Shown here: positions 54,670 through 63,702 of the stretch, in pieces
Layout: the number at the start of each line of letters is the position of its first letter
Position numbering within the stretch: position 1 is the stretch's first letter
Origin: Mycobacterium colombiense
Lineage (GTDB): Bacteria > Actinomycetota > Actinomycetes > Mycobacteriales > Mycobacteriaceae
DNA length: 64,000 nucleotides
Direction: 5' to 3'
Assembly: GCF_003284975.1 (NCBI RefSeq)
Contig: NZ_QMEU01000019.1
Location: forward strand, 1-64,000
The notes under the pieces: generated by a model
What the model saw: only the letters and a program-made list of their open reading frames with translations
Told to the model about the DNA's origin: nothing
Databases searched by the model: none
Position numbers and translations under genes: made by a program

Positions 54670-55299
54670 ATGAGCGTGAGCGGCAACGCCAACGTCCCAT
54701 TATCGAGGCGGTTGCGGCACACCTCGCGGGGGCGACTGATCGGGGCCGGGATTGTCGCGGCCGTGGTGTTGGTCGGGGTCCTCGCAGTGGTGGGCGTGCA
54801 GCTGAGCCGGGGCCATCAGAGCGCGACGGCGCCTAGCACCCAACCGCCGCCAGCACCGGAGAGCTTCGCCATCCCGGGCTGCTATAACCCGTCCGTTCCC
54901 CCGGTCGCGCGTCCGAAGAAGCTCAACGTTCTGGGCTGCGCCAGTGTGGCCGTTGCGCTGCAGGACATGTCGTGGATGTCCTGGGGGCCGCAGGGCGCCG
55001 ACGGGACCGGCACGGCGGTGTTCAAGCTCTGCGACCCGAATTGCGCGACGGGGTCTCAGCTGACGGAACCGGTCGTCGTGCACGCATGGAATCCGCAGCC
55101 GCCGCGCCGCGAGGCGATATGCCAGTCCGGCTTGGAGATTTACGCCGACATGATCCTGGCTTTCCCCAAGGGCGTTCCACCACCGACCGTGCAGAAGATG
55201 AACACCCAGTACAACGGCGAGCCGGCCGTGCACTTCGCCAATTACTCGAGCGGCGACACGCGCGGCACCCAATTCATCGGCTACACGTTCTGCAATTAG
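54670..55299 (+). CDS. Membrane-anchored secreted protein of unknown function
   Basis: A 209-residue protein. A short basic N-terminus (RRLRHTSRGR) precedes one strong membrane helix (GAGIVAAVVLVGVLAVVGVQL, about 25-45). A Pro/Thr-rich linker follows, then an extracytoplasmic domain with several Cys (GCYNPS, LGCASV, LCDPNCA, ICQSG, FCN) that probably form disulfides. No family was recognised. It is divergent from cysQ. Confidence 0.75.
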   Translation: MSVSGNANVPLSRRLRHTSRGRLIGAGIVAAVVLVGVLAVVGVQLSRGHQSATAPSTQPPPAPESFAIPGCYNPSVPPVARPKKLNVLGCASVAVALQDMSWMSWGPQGADGTGTAVFKLCDPNCATGSQLTEPVVVHAWNPQPPRREAICQSGLEIYADMILAFPKGVPPPTVQKMNTQYNGEPAVHFANYSSGDTRGTQFIGYTFCN

Positions 55300-55365
55300 C
55301 CGCTGAGGCTCGGATCGATGGCGGCGACGCGCATCGCCCCAGCTTCGCCGACCTCGCGATCGCCG

Positions 55366-56541
55366 CTAGACCTCGATGACGACCGCGCCGCCCTGGCCGC
55401 CGCCGGCGCACATCGCCGCGACGCCGATGCCGCCGCCGCGGCGGGCCAGCTCGTAGGCCAACGTGGTCACCATGCGCGCACCCGAGGCCGCGATCGGGTG
55501 GCCGAGGCTGCAGCCGCTACCGGAGAAGTTCACCTTCTCCTCGTCGAGGCCGTATTCGCGGCACGCCGCGATCGGGACGGAAGCAAACGCCTCGTTGATC
55601 TCCCACAGGGCGACGTCGCTGGGCGACAGGCCGGCCCGCTGCAACACCTTCCCGATGACCTTGACCGCACCCAGGCCGCAGTCCCGGGGCGGTACACCGG
55701 CGGCCGCCCAGGCCCGGATCGTGCCCATCACGTTGAGCTTCTCGGCCTGCGCGTAGTCGCTGTCGACCAGCGCGACGGCAGCCGCGGCGTCATTGGTGCC
55801 GCTGCTGTTGCCTGCGGTGATCGAGAAACCCTCGATCTCGGGGTGCAGCACCTTGAGGCCGGCCAGCTTCTCGATGGTGGTGTCGCGGCGTGGGTGCTCG
55901 TCCACGGCGAACTCGGTGACCGAGCCGTCGAACTGGGTGATCTTCAGCGGCAGGATCTCGTCGGCGAACTTGCCGGCGTCCTGGGCGGCAACGGCGCGCT
56001 GATGGGAGCGGGCCGCCCAGGCGTCCATCTCCTCGCGCGTGATGCCGACCGTCTGCGCGGTGTTCCAGCCGACCGTGATGGACATGTCCTTGGCGGGCGC
56101 GTCGGGCGTCTCCACATGCGTGGGAGGCATCCAGCGCTCCTCGAACTTCAGCTCGGGGCCGGGGATCCGCCAGTTGGTCAGCGGCGTCATCGACAGCGAC
56201 TGCACCCCGCCGGCGATGAGCACCCGTTCCATGCCGGAGCCGATCTGCGCCGCGGCGTTGCCGATGGCGGTGAGGCTGCCCGCGCAGTGCCGGTTGACCG
56301 ACTGCCCGGGAACGTAGTCCAGGCCCGTCGCGGTCGCCGCATACCGGGCGAGATCGCCACCGCCGTAATGGGATTCGGCGAAGATGATGTCGTCGATGTC
56401 AGTGGGATCGATGCCCGACCTGCGGACCACCTCGGGTAGCACGGCGGTGATCAGGGTCTCGGGCGGCGTGTTGACCAGCGTCCCCTTGAACGATCGGCCG
56501 ATCGCGGTCCGGACGGCTCCGACAATGACGGGTGTTCCCAT
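55366..56541 (-). CDS. Acetyl-CoA C-acyltransferase (thiolase)
   Basis: A 391-residue thiolase. The catalytic Cys lies in VNRHCAGSLTAIG, the active-site His in GCSLGHPIAASGAR and the second Cys in MCAGGGQGGAV. The ENDER-type signature region INEAFASVP is present. It cleaves or forms beta-ketoacyl-CoA; the specific chain (fatty acid or sterol-derived) is not clear. It is divergent from the alcohol dehydrogenase across a 147-bp AT-rich gap. Confidence 0.92.
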   Translation of the reverse strand: MGTPVIVGAVRTAIGRSFKGTLVNTPPETLITAVLPEVVRRSGIDPTDIDDIIFAESHYGGGDLARYAATATGLDYVPGQSVNRHCAGSLTAIGNAAAQIGSGMERVLIAGGVQSLSMTPLTNWRIPGPELKFEERWMPPTHVETPDAPAKDMSITVGWNTAQTVGITREEMDAWAARSHQRAVAAQDAGKFADEILPLKITQFDGSVTEFAVDEHPRRDTTIEKLAGLKVLHPEIEGFSITAGNSSGTNDAAAAVALVDSDYAQAEKLNVMGTIRAWAAAGVPPRDCGLGAVKVIGKVLQRAGLSPSDVALWEINEAFASVPIAACREYGLDEEKVNFSGSGCSLGHPIAASGARMVTTLAYELARRGGGIGVAAMCAGGGQGGAVVIEV

Positions 56542-56688
56542 GTTCTCAACCTCGTTGTTGTGGGCGGTCAGACGCCGCGAATCGTATCAAATACTGTATA
56601 GACAATAGTAATGGTCTAAGTTCAGTAGGCCGGGCTCCTGTGACGGCGCTAACAATTAAGCGGTTCGGGTAAAAACGGAGGCCAACCG

Positions 56689-57819
56689 TTGAAAACCAAA
56701 GGTGCGCTGGTCTGGGAACTGAACGAGCCATGGTCGGTCGAGGAGATCGAAATCGGCGAACCCCGCCGCGGCGAGGTGACGGTGCAATTGGAGACGGCCG
56801 GCCTGTGCCACTCCGACCACCATCTGATGACGGGCGACTTCCCCATCCCGAGCTATCCGGTGCTGGGCGGCCACGAGGGCGCCGGCGTCATCACCGAGAT
56901 CGGCAAGGGTGTCGAGAATCTAGCCGTCGGCGACCATGTCGTCATGTCCTTCATCCCGTCCTGCGGCACCTGCACGCCGTGCCAGACGGGTCTGCGCAAC
57001 CTGTGCGACCTGGGCATGGGCCTGCTGTCGGGCCAATCGGTATCGGACGGATCGTTCCGGGTGACGGCCAACGGGCAAAACGTCATCCCGATGTCGTTGC
57101 TGGGCACCTTCGCGCCGTACGTGGTGGTGCACCAGACGTCGGTGGTCAAGATCGACCCGAGCATCCCGTTTGACGTGGCCTGCCTGGTCGGCTGCGGGGT
57201 GACCACCGGCTACGGCTCGGCGGTGCGCAGCGCGGCGGTCTCGCCGGGCGAGGACGTCGCGGTCATCGGAATCGGCGGGGTCGGGGTCGCCGCCCTGCAG
57301 GGCGCCAAGATCGCCGGGGCACGACGCATATTCGCCGTCGACCCGTTCGAGTGGAAGCGCGAGCAGGCGCTCAAGTTCGGCGCCACCGCGGCGTTCGCGG
57401 ACGTGGGCAGCGGCGCGGCCAGTATCGCCGAGGCGACACGAGGATTCATGTGCCACAAGGTAATCGTCACCGTGGGCCACGTGGAGGGCAAAGACGTCGA
57501 ATCGTGGATGGGGCTGACCGCCAAGGGCGGCGTCTGCTGCCTCACCGGCATGGCCAGCGTGCTGGCCAACGAGGTCACCCTGAACCTCGCCGGGCTCTCG
57601 CTGTTGCAGAAGAGCTTGCAGGGCAGCATCTTTGGTGGCGGAAATCCGCAGTATGACATCCCCGCGATTCTCGAGCTTTACAAACTGGGGCAGCTCAATC
57701 TCGACGACATGGTGACGCGGGAATACACCCTCGAGCAGATCAACGACGGCTATCGCGACATGCTCGAGGGCCGCAACATCCGTGGCATCATCCGCTTCAC
57801 CGACGCCGACCGCGCGTAA
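56689..57819 (+). CDS. NDMA-/mycofactocin-dependent zinc alcohol dehydrogenase
   Basis: A 376-residue zinc MDR from TTG 56689, with AACGGAGG before it. The catalytic zinc ligands are LCHSDHH and GGHEGAG; the structural zinc Cys cluster is CGTCTPCQTGLRNLC. The nucleotide loop is VIGIGGVGVAAL. It resembles the Rxyl_3153 family, whose tightly bound NAD is recycled by mycofactocin, so the redox partner is probably that peptide cofactor. The mycofactocin genes are not in the window. Confidence 0.87.
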   Translation: MKTKGALVWELNEPWSVEEIEIGEPRRGEVTVQLETAGLCHSDHHLMTGDFPIPSYPVLGGHEGAGVITEIGKGVENLAVGDHVVMSFIPSCGTCTPCQTGLRNLCDLGMGLLSGQSVSDGSFRVTANGQNVIPMSLLGTFAPYVVVHQTSVVKIDPSIPFDVACLVGCGVTTGYGSAVRSAAVSPGEDVAVIGIGGVGVAALQGAKIAGARRIFAVDPFEWKREQALKFGATAAFADVGSGAASIAEATRGFMCHKVIVTVGHVEGKDVESWMGLTAKGGVCCLTGMASVLANEVTLNLAGLSLLQKSLQGSIFGGGNPQYDIPAILELYKLGQLNLDDMVTREYTLEQINDGYRDMLEGRNIRGIIRFTDADRA

Positions 57820-57848
57820 GCCGCCGCCGCTATGGGCACAATGGCTCC

Positions 57849-58241
57849 ATGACAACCCTCCCCCACGCCGGCCGCGACGCCACCCAGCAACTCGCTTACC
57901 GTGTCGCGGCGATGCTGCTCGGCATCGGCACCCTGCACTTCGTCGCGCCCAAACCCTTCGACTCCATCATTCCGGTCGAGCTGCCGGGTAGCCCGCGGCT
58001 CTACACCTACGCGTCGGGTGTCGCCGAGCTGGTGATCGGGGCGCTGCTGGTGCCGCGGAGCACCCGGCGGTCCGCCGCGCTGGCCGCCGCGGCGTTGTTC
58101 GTCGGGGTTTTTCCGGGCAACGTCAACATGTGCCGGCTGTGGTGGGGCAAGCCGTGGCCGATGCGCCTGGTCGCCCTGGCCCGGCTGCCGCTGCAGATTC
58201 CGATGATCACCACCGCGCTCAAGATTCGGCGCAACAGCTGA
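57849..58241 (+). CDS. DoxX-like membrane protein
   Basis: A 130-residue protein with about four helices (AAMLLGIGTLHFVAP, AELVIGALLVP, AALAAAALFVGVFPGNV and LVALARLPLQIP). The length and the HFVAPKPF turn fit the small DoxX/DoxD-like family. Function is unknown; relatives associate with redox systems. It starts 29 bases after the alcohol dehydrogenase stop and may be in the same operon. Confidence 0.75.
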   Translation: MTTLPHAGRDATQQLAYRVAAMLLGIGTLHFVAPKPFDSIIPVELPGSPRLYTYASGVAELVIGALLVPRSTRRSAALAAAALFVGVFPGNVNMCRLWWGKPWPMRLVALARLPLQIPMITTALKIRRNS

Positions 58242-58321
58242 CGCACCGCGTAGGCCAGCCCCGCATGCGAATCGCTTGTGCAACAAGCGGAATGGCCCGC
58301 CATAGTGGCTAGGAGACCGGC

Positions 58322-59218
58322 GTGAGCAAGACGGGCATCGCGGCGTTGCTCGCGATCGCGGCCGCCCTGATGGTCGGCGCCGGAGACGTCGTCCAGCAGC
58401 GCTCCGCACAGCAAGTCACCGATACACCGGTCGGCACCGTCGCCCTGTTTCGCCGGCTGTTGCGCGACAGGCAGTGGTGGACGGGCAGCCTGGTGGCCGC
58501 GGCCGGGTTCGGCTTCCAGGCAGCCGCCCTGGGCCTGGGGTCGGTGGTGCTGGTGCAGGCGCTGTTGGTGACCTCGCTGCTGTTCGCGTTGCTCATCAGC
58601 GCACGGGTGGCACACCGCCGAATCACACTGCGGCAAGGGATTTGGGCGGTTCTGCTGGCCGTCGCCGTCGCGGTGGTGGTGACGGTCGGCGACCCTCAGC
58701 AGGGCGCCCCGCGCGGGTCGGTTCACACCTGGACCGTCGTGGCTTTGGTCATGGGTCCGGCGCTGGCCCTGTGCGTAATCGGCGCGCGGATGTTCCCGGG
58801 TTCGGTCGGCGCACTGTTGCTGGGCCTGATGTCCGGCTCGCTGTGGGGGCTGTTTTCGGTGTTGACCAAGGGCGTGGTCGACCAGCTCGACCGCGGTATC
58901 CCGGCGCTGTTGCGGACACCCGAGTTGTACGTGTGGGTGGTGCTGGCGATCGCCGCGACCGCCTGGGAGCAGTCGGCTTTTCGGGCCGGCCCGCTCACCG
59001 CGTCGCTGCCTGCGGTCACCGTCGCCGAGCCGATCGTCGGATCCGCGCTGGGTGTCACCGTGCTGGGTGAGACGCTGCGCACCAACGACATCGGCTGGGT
59101 GGCCTTGGGTTTATCGGTCGCGCTGATGGGGGCAGCGACGGTCGCGCTGGCCCGCAGCCAGGCCAGCTACACCCCGTCGCCTGACGAAACGCACTCTCGC
59201 ACAACAGAATCAGCCTGA
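58322..59218 (+). CDS. DMT-family (EamA-like) transporter
   Basis: A 298-residue protein from GTG 58322 with ten membrane helices in two EamA-type halves. The second half ends in the family-typical VAEPIVGSALGVTVLGETL segment. The first half contains QQRSAQQVTD after helix one. It probably exports small metabolites; the substrate is unknown. It converges on the VOC protein with a 2-base gap. Confidence 0.83.
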   Translation: MSKTGIAALLAIAAALMVGAGDVVQQRSAQQVTDTPVGTVALFRRLLRDRQWWTGSLVAAAGFGFQAAALGLGSVVLVQALLVTSLLFALLISARVAHRRITLRQGIWAVLLAVAVAVVVTVGDPQQGAPRGSVHTWTVVALVMGPALALCVIGARMFPGSVGALLLGLMSGSLWGLFSVLTKGVVDQLDRGIPALLRTPELYVWVVLAIAATAWEQSAFRAGPLTASLPAVTVAEPIVGSALGVTVLGETLRTNDIGWVALGLSVALMGAATVALARSQASYTPSPDETHSRTTESA

Positions 59219-59220
59219 GG

Positions 59221-59589
59221 TCAGCTCAGGGGTGAACCGACCCGGTGGGCGGTGCCGTCGGGATCGACGTAGGCGAATTCGCGCAGACCGTACGGTGTGT
59301 CCTGCGGGGCGATCAGGCGGCCGCCGAGGTTCTCCACTGCCTCCCACTGCGCGTAGAGGGCATCGGCGTCGCTGACGTAGAAGTACACGCTGGCGGCGGT
59401 GCGCAAGGGGTCGTGCTCGGCCCACTCGGTCAGGTGGATCGACACCGACCCGCGATCGGCGAATCCGTACCGGTCCGGGCCCTTGTACGCGCGGACGTCG
59501 AAACCGAGCCGGCTGTACCGGTCGAGCGCGACGTCCAGGTCTCGGACGGGGACAATTGGCGATACCGAGGTGAAGTCGACTGTGGACAT
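59221..59589 (-). CDS. VOC-superfamily (bleomycin-resistance/glyoxalase-like) protein
   Basis: A 122-residue one-domain VOC protein: SPIVPVRDLDVALDRYSRLGFD at the start, YVSDADALYAQWEAVENLG in the middle and REFAYVDPDGTAHRVGSP at the end. The pattern is that of bleomycin-binding proteins, but without a drug-resistance test it remains a predicted ligand-binding protein. It is divergent from the PknH-type lipoprotein. Confidence 0.8.
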   Translation of the reverse strand: MSTVDFTSVSPIVPVRDLDVALDRYSRLGFDVRAYKGPDRYGFADRGSVSIHLTEWAEHDPLRTAASVYFYVSDADALYAQWEAVENLGGRLIAPQDTPYGLREFAYVDPDGTAHRVGSPLS

Positions 59590-59710
59590 TCAACGAACAT
59601 AGCTTCTGACGCCCACTTCGCACGCAACGGCCGCCGCTGCCGTAAGAGCCTGCACGCCAGCGCATATGCGGCAAATCCGCCTGCGGCGGCGCCCCGCTGT
59701 CGTAGGCTCC

Positions 59711-60469
59711 ATGCGCATGAGGAGCCAGCTGACCGCTGCAGTTGCCATTGCCGCCGCCGCAATACTGACCGCCGGGTGCGGTGGCGACAACGCCGGAGGC
59801 GCCGCTTCGTCGTCGACCACCACGACGACGGCCTCGCCGAAGACTCCCCTGGCGCAGGCCGGACTGCCCGACCTGATGCTCTCGCCGAGCGACATCGGTA
59901 CCGTGCTGGGCGTCACCGGGACGACGAGCGACCCACCGGTCACCCAGTTGGTGGAAGACCCAGGGCAGCGCTCGGACTACACGTTTCCCGCCGAATGCCG
60001 ATATAGCACTCACGCGGCGTTGGCGTCGGTCTACGCCGACAGCGGTAGCACCGCGGTGTACGGCTACCACGACCAGGCGCCGGCTCCAGCGGGGGCCGAT
60101 CAGCTGGAAAGCCCTGACGTATACCAATTTGTGGTGTTGTTTGCGTCGCCCGAGCAGGCGAGCGCGTTCTTCACGACGTCGACTCAGCGCTGGCCCGCCT
60201 GCGCCAACCGCCAGGACACCGTTCCGGCCGCGGACGGTAAGCCTGAACTTCAGTGGAAGGTGGGCCAGGTGTCCAACGCCAATGGGGTGTTGAGCGCTCC
60301 GGTGACCATCACCATCACCTCCAACGGCAACAGCGTGACCATGCCCTGCCAGCGGGCGCTGACCGTTCGCAACAACGTCGTCATCGACGTCGACGCGTGC
60401 CGCAAGGGCGTCGGGGACTCGGGCGTCAGCATCGCCAATCAGATCGCGGGAAAAGTCGACAAGCAATAG
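59711..60469 (+). CDS. Lipoprotein with PknH-like sensor domain
   Basis: A 252-residue protein from ATG 59711 (ATG 59717 is also possible). The signal peptide ends at the lipobox ILTAGC (Cys about 22). A Ser/Thr-rich linker precedes a PknH extracellular-like domain (about 45-252) with paired Cys (PAECRYS, WPACANRQ, MPCQRA, VDACRKG). Free-standing versions are common mycobacterial lipoproteins and may bind an unknown extracellular ligand. No kinase is nearby. Confidence 0.82.
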   Translation: MRMRSQLTAAVAIAAAAILTAGCGGDNAGGAASSSTTTTTASPKTPLAQAGLPDLMLSPSDIGTVLGVTGTTSDPPVTQLVEDPGQRSDYTFPAECRYSTHAALASVYADSGSTAVYGYHDQAPAPAGADQLESPDVYQFVVLFASPEQASAFFTTSTQRWPACANRQDTVPAADGKPELQWKVGQVSNANGVLSAPVTITITSNGNSVTMPCQRALTVRNNVVIDVDACRKGVGDSGVSIANQIAGKVDKQ

Positions 60470-60688
60470 CCGCCAGAAAAGGCCACCGAATCCCAATGGC
60501 ATTCTGCTGTTTACCTATTGGCGGTAGTGGCCCGCGGTGACGAGGGCGTACGCTCTGGCGGCCGAGTCGGTCACACGATGATGCTTGCGCGCCAGTGATC
60601 CGATCTGAAGCCGTACCTGGCACCGCACTAAATGGTTCCCGAGGTAGGTTGTCCGCGGGTTAGGTCGTACCGCCTTGAGGAGGGATAC

Positions 60689-62023
60689 GTGGGCACATCG
60701 GAAAAGGCGTCCAAGCCACGCGCCGGGCAGCCAGTCATCCACCTCTCTCAGCTGTTGCGCGCCCCGGTGCTGGCGCGCTCCGGGGAAACGGTGGGCCGGG
60801 TCGAGGACGTGATCGTGCGGCTGCGGGGAGCCGAGGAGTATCCGCTGGTGGCCGGGATTGTGGCCGGGGTCGGCGGGCGCCGCGTCTTCATCGGCGACAA
60901 ATCCATCGACGCGTACTCCGCGGATCGAGTTCTGTTGACCAAGAACAAAGTTGACCTTCGCGGGTTCGAACGCCGTGAGGGTGAAGTGCTGTTGCGCACC
61001 GATGTGTTGGGCCACCGGCTGATCGACGTGGCCACCGTCGAGTTGGTGCGTGCCTACGACATCGAGCTGGAGCAGACCGGCCAGGGCTGGATGGTCACCC
61101 GCCTGGACACCCGCCGTCCGCCGCGGTTGTTCGGGCTGATCAAGCACTCGGGCGGGCACGCGTCTCGCGATTGGAAGGCGTTCGAGCCGCTGATCGGCCA
61201 TGCACGCTCGGATGCCGTGCGGCGCCTGTCGGACCGGTTCGGCGACCTCAAGGCCGCCGAGATCGCCGATCTTCTCGAAGAAGCGGACAAGGCCGAGGGC
61301 GGCGAGATCCTCGACCGGGTGCACAGCGACCCGGAGCTGGAGGCCGACGTCTTCGAGGAGCTGGATCCGGAAAAGGCCAGCCGGCTGCTCGACGGCATGC
61401 CGGACAACGAGGTCGCCGCTCTGCTGGGCCGGATGCGCGCCGACGATGCCGCCGACGCGATCGCCGACCTACGCCAGTCGCGGCGCCGGCACGTGCTCGA
61501 GCTGATGCCCGCCCCGCAGCGCACCAAAGTCATCACGCTGATGGGGTTCAACCCCGAAAGCGCGGGCGGGCTGATGAATGTCGACTCGGTGACCTGTCCG
61601 GCCACCGCCACCGCGGGCGAGGCGTTGGCGTTGATCGCCGCGTCGCGCGGCATCCAACCGGAAGCGCTCATCAAGGTGCATGTGCTCGACGAGGACAAGC
61701 GGCTCGACGGTGTCGTCTCGGTCATCAACCTGCTGCAGGTCGATCCCGCCGAAACCCTTGCGGCCCTGATGGATTCCGATCCAGTGCGAGTCAACGCCGA
61801 GGCCGACCTGACCGACGTCGCGCTGCTGATGGCGGATTTCAACCTCTACTCCATCCCCGTCGTCGACGAGCAGGATCGGCTGCTCGGGGTGGTGACCGTT
61901 GACGACGTGCTGGAGGCGACCATCCCCGAAGACTGGCGCCGCCGCGAGCCCGCGCCGCGCCCGATCCGCGAGACCACCGCCGACGACCGTGACACGCCGC
62001 CGAGGGGAGGAAGCGCGCAGTGA
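60689..62023 (+). CDS. MgtE-N/CBS cytosolic protein with PRC-barrel domain (Rv1232c type)
   Basis: A 444-residue soluble protein from GTG 60689, with GAGGAGGG upstream. A PRC-barrel domain (about 20-95, GRVEDVIVRLRGAEEYPLVAGIV) leads to the MgtE N-domain helices (LEEADKAEGGEILDRV, LDPEKASRLLDGMPDNEVAALLGRM) and two CBS repeats (NVDSVTCPATAT and SIPVVDEQDRLLGVVTVDD). It lacks the membrane half of MgtE. Its stop overlaps the NRAMP-like gene start, so it is the likely regulatory partner of that transporter. Confidence 0.85.
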   Translation: MGTSEKASKPRAGQPVIHLSQLLRAPVLARSGETVGRVEDVIVRLRGAEEYPLVAGIVAGVGGRRVFIGDKSIDAYSADRVLLTKNKVDLRGFERREGEVLLRTDVLGHRLIDVATVELVRAYDIELEQTGQGWMVTRLDTRRPPRLFGLIKHSGGHASRDWKAFEPLIGHARSDAVRRLSDRFGDLKAAEIADLLEEADKAEGGEILDRVHSDPELEADVFEELDPEKASRLLDGMPDNEVAALLGRMRADDAADAIADLRQSRRRHVLELMPAPQRTKVITLMGFNPESAGGLMNVDSVTCPATATAGEALALIAASRGIQPEALIKVHVLDEDKRLDGVVSVINLLQVDPAETLAALMDSDPVRVNAEADLTDVALLMADFNLYSIPVVDEQDRLLGVVTVDDVLEATIPEDWRRREPAPRPIRETTADDRDTPPRGGSAQ

Positions 62024-63702
62024 GCTCCGGCGAACAGGACGCCGCCCGGGCCGACGCGCAGGCTGCGCAGCGCCCCGAGCCCACGCAGCCAGCGCGGCGC
62101 ACCGCGGTGCTGGACAGCGCTCATCTGGGTGACATCGAGGGGGCGTTCGGGCGTATCAGCGTCGGGGAAACCGAGCATGCCCGCACCTGGAAAACGCGGC
62201 TGCTGACCCTGCTGGCTATCGTCGGGCCCGGAATCATCGTCATGGTCGGCGACAACGACGCGGGCGGGGTAGCAACCTACGCCCAGGCCGGCCAGAACTA
62301 CGGCTACTCACTGCTGTGGGTATTGCTGCTGCTGATCCCGGTGCTCATCGTCAACCAGGAAATGGTGGTCCGGCTCGGCGCGGTCACCGGGGTCGGGCAC
62401 GCCCGGCTGATCAACGAACGCTTCGGCCGCGGCTGGGGCTGGTTTTCGGTCGGCGACCTGTTCTTGCTCAACTTTCTGACGATCGTCACCGAGTTCATCG
62501 GCATCAGCCTGGCCGCCGAATACATCGGCATCTCCAAATACGTTGTGGTACCGATCTCGGCGGTGGCGCTCGTGGCGATCATGGCCAGCGGCAGCTTCCG
62601 TCGATGGGAGCGGGCCATGTTCATTTTCATCGCCATCACGCTGCTGCAGATCCCGATGCTGCTGATGTCACATCCGCAGTGGGGGCACGCGGCGAAGTCG
62701 TTTGTCGTGCCCGGCATTTCGGGCGGAATCAGCTCGGATGCCGTGCTGCTGATCATCGCCATCGTCGGTACCACCGTGGCGCCGTGGCAGCTGTTCTTTC
62801 AGCAGTCCAACGTCGTCGACAAGCGCATCACGCCCCGGTTCATGGGGTACGAACGCGCCGATACCGTGCTGGGCGCCTTCGTGGTGGTGGTCGGCGCCGC
62901 CGCGCTGATGATGACCGGCGAGTGGGCGGCCCGCTCCACCAACACCTTTGGCGGCTTCACCGACGCCGGTGCGACGGCACATCTGCTGGGCGGGCACCGC
63001 CCGGTCCTCGGCTCGATCTTCGCCATCGTGCTGATGGACGCCTCGATCATCGGGGCCGCCGCGGTGACCCTGGCCACCAGCTACGCCTTCGGCGACGTGT
63101 TCGGACTGAAGCACTCGCTGCACCGCGGCTTCGCCGACGCCAAACAGTTCTATCTGTCCTATACCGCGATGGTGGTCCTGGCCGCGGCCATCGTGCTGAT
63201 CCCGGGTGCTCCGCTCGGGTTGATCACCACTGCCGTTCAGGCCCTCGCGGGCTTATTGCTGCCCAGCGCCAGCGTGTTTCTGCTGTTGCTGTGCAACGAC
63301 CGAGAAGTGCTGGGGCCCTGGGTCAATCGCGCCTGGCTCAATTGGGTCGCGGGCTTGATCGTCGGCGTTCTGCTGCTGTTGTCCGGGATCCTGATGGCCA
63401 CCACGCTGTTTCCCGGCCTCGACGTCGTCGCCGTCGCGGGTTATCTGACGCTCGGGCTGGTCATCCTCGCGGCGGCCGCGGCGCCGGTGCTGCGCTGGCT
63501 GGCCCGCCGGCAGCCCGCGCGGCCCCGGCCACAACTTCCGGGCCGCGGCGTTGATCGCAACACCTGGCGCATGCCGCCGCTGGCCCTGCTCGAACCGGTC
63601 ACCTGGTCCCCCGGAACCCGGCTCGCGATGATCGCCCTGCGGGCCTATCTGGTCGTCGGGGCGTTGCTGCTGGTGGTCAAAGCGATCCAGCTCGGTCGCT
63701 GA
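62020..63702 (+). CDS. NRAMP-related metal transporter (possible Mg2+ type)
   Basis: A 560-residue membrane protein from GTG 62020 with about eleven helices after a 60-residue cytosolic tail. The canonical NRAMP helix-1 motif DPGN is changed to DAGG (in GDNDAGGVATY). The helix-6 MPH motif is changed to APW (in GTTVAPWQLFFQQ). Loss of the Asn and Met ligands fits the NRAMP-related magnesium transporters rather than Mn/Fe carriers. The coupled MgtE-type sensor gene upstream supports this. Confidence 0.85.
   Translation: MSSGEQDAARADAQAAQRPEPTQPARRTAVLDSAHLGDIEGAFGRISVGETEHARTWKTRLLTLLAIVGPGIIVMVGDNDAGGVATYAQAGQNYGYSLLWVLLLLIPVLIVNQEMVVRLGAVTGVGHARLINERFGRGWGWFSVGDLFLLNFLTIVTEFIGISLAAEYIGISKYVVVPISAVALVAIMASGSFRRWERAMFIFIAITLLQIPMLLMSHPQWGHAAKSFVVPGISGGISSDAVLLIIAIVGTTVAPWQLFFQQSNVVDKRITPRFMGYERADTVLGAFVVVVGAAALMMTGEWAARSTNTFGGFTDAGATAHLLGGHRPVLGSIFAIVLMDASIIGAAAVTLATSYAFGDVFGLKHSLHRGFADAKQFYLSYTAMVVLAAAIVLIPGAPLGLITTAVQALAGLLLPSASVFLLLLCNDREVLGPWVNRAWLNWVAGLIVGVLLLLSGILMATTLFPGLDVVAVAGYLTLGLVILAAAAAPVLRWLARRQPARPRPQLPGRGVDRNTWRMPPLALLEPVTWSPGTRLAMIALRAYLVVGALLLVVKAIQLGR

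Noticed and set aside
56580..56640. A TetR-type operator between thiolase and alcohol dehydrogenase
   Set aside because: The region is AT-rich and has short TACT/AGTA arms, but no convincing inverted repeat could be built.
60470..60688. A magnesium-sensing M-box or other riboswitch before the MgtE-like gene
   Set aside because: None of the M-box conserved blocks was found in the 219-base gap.
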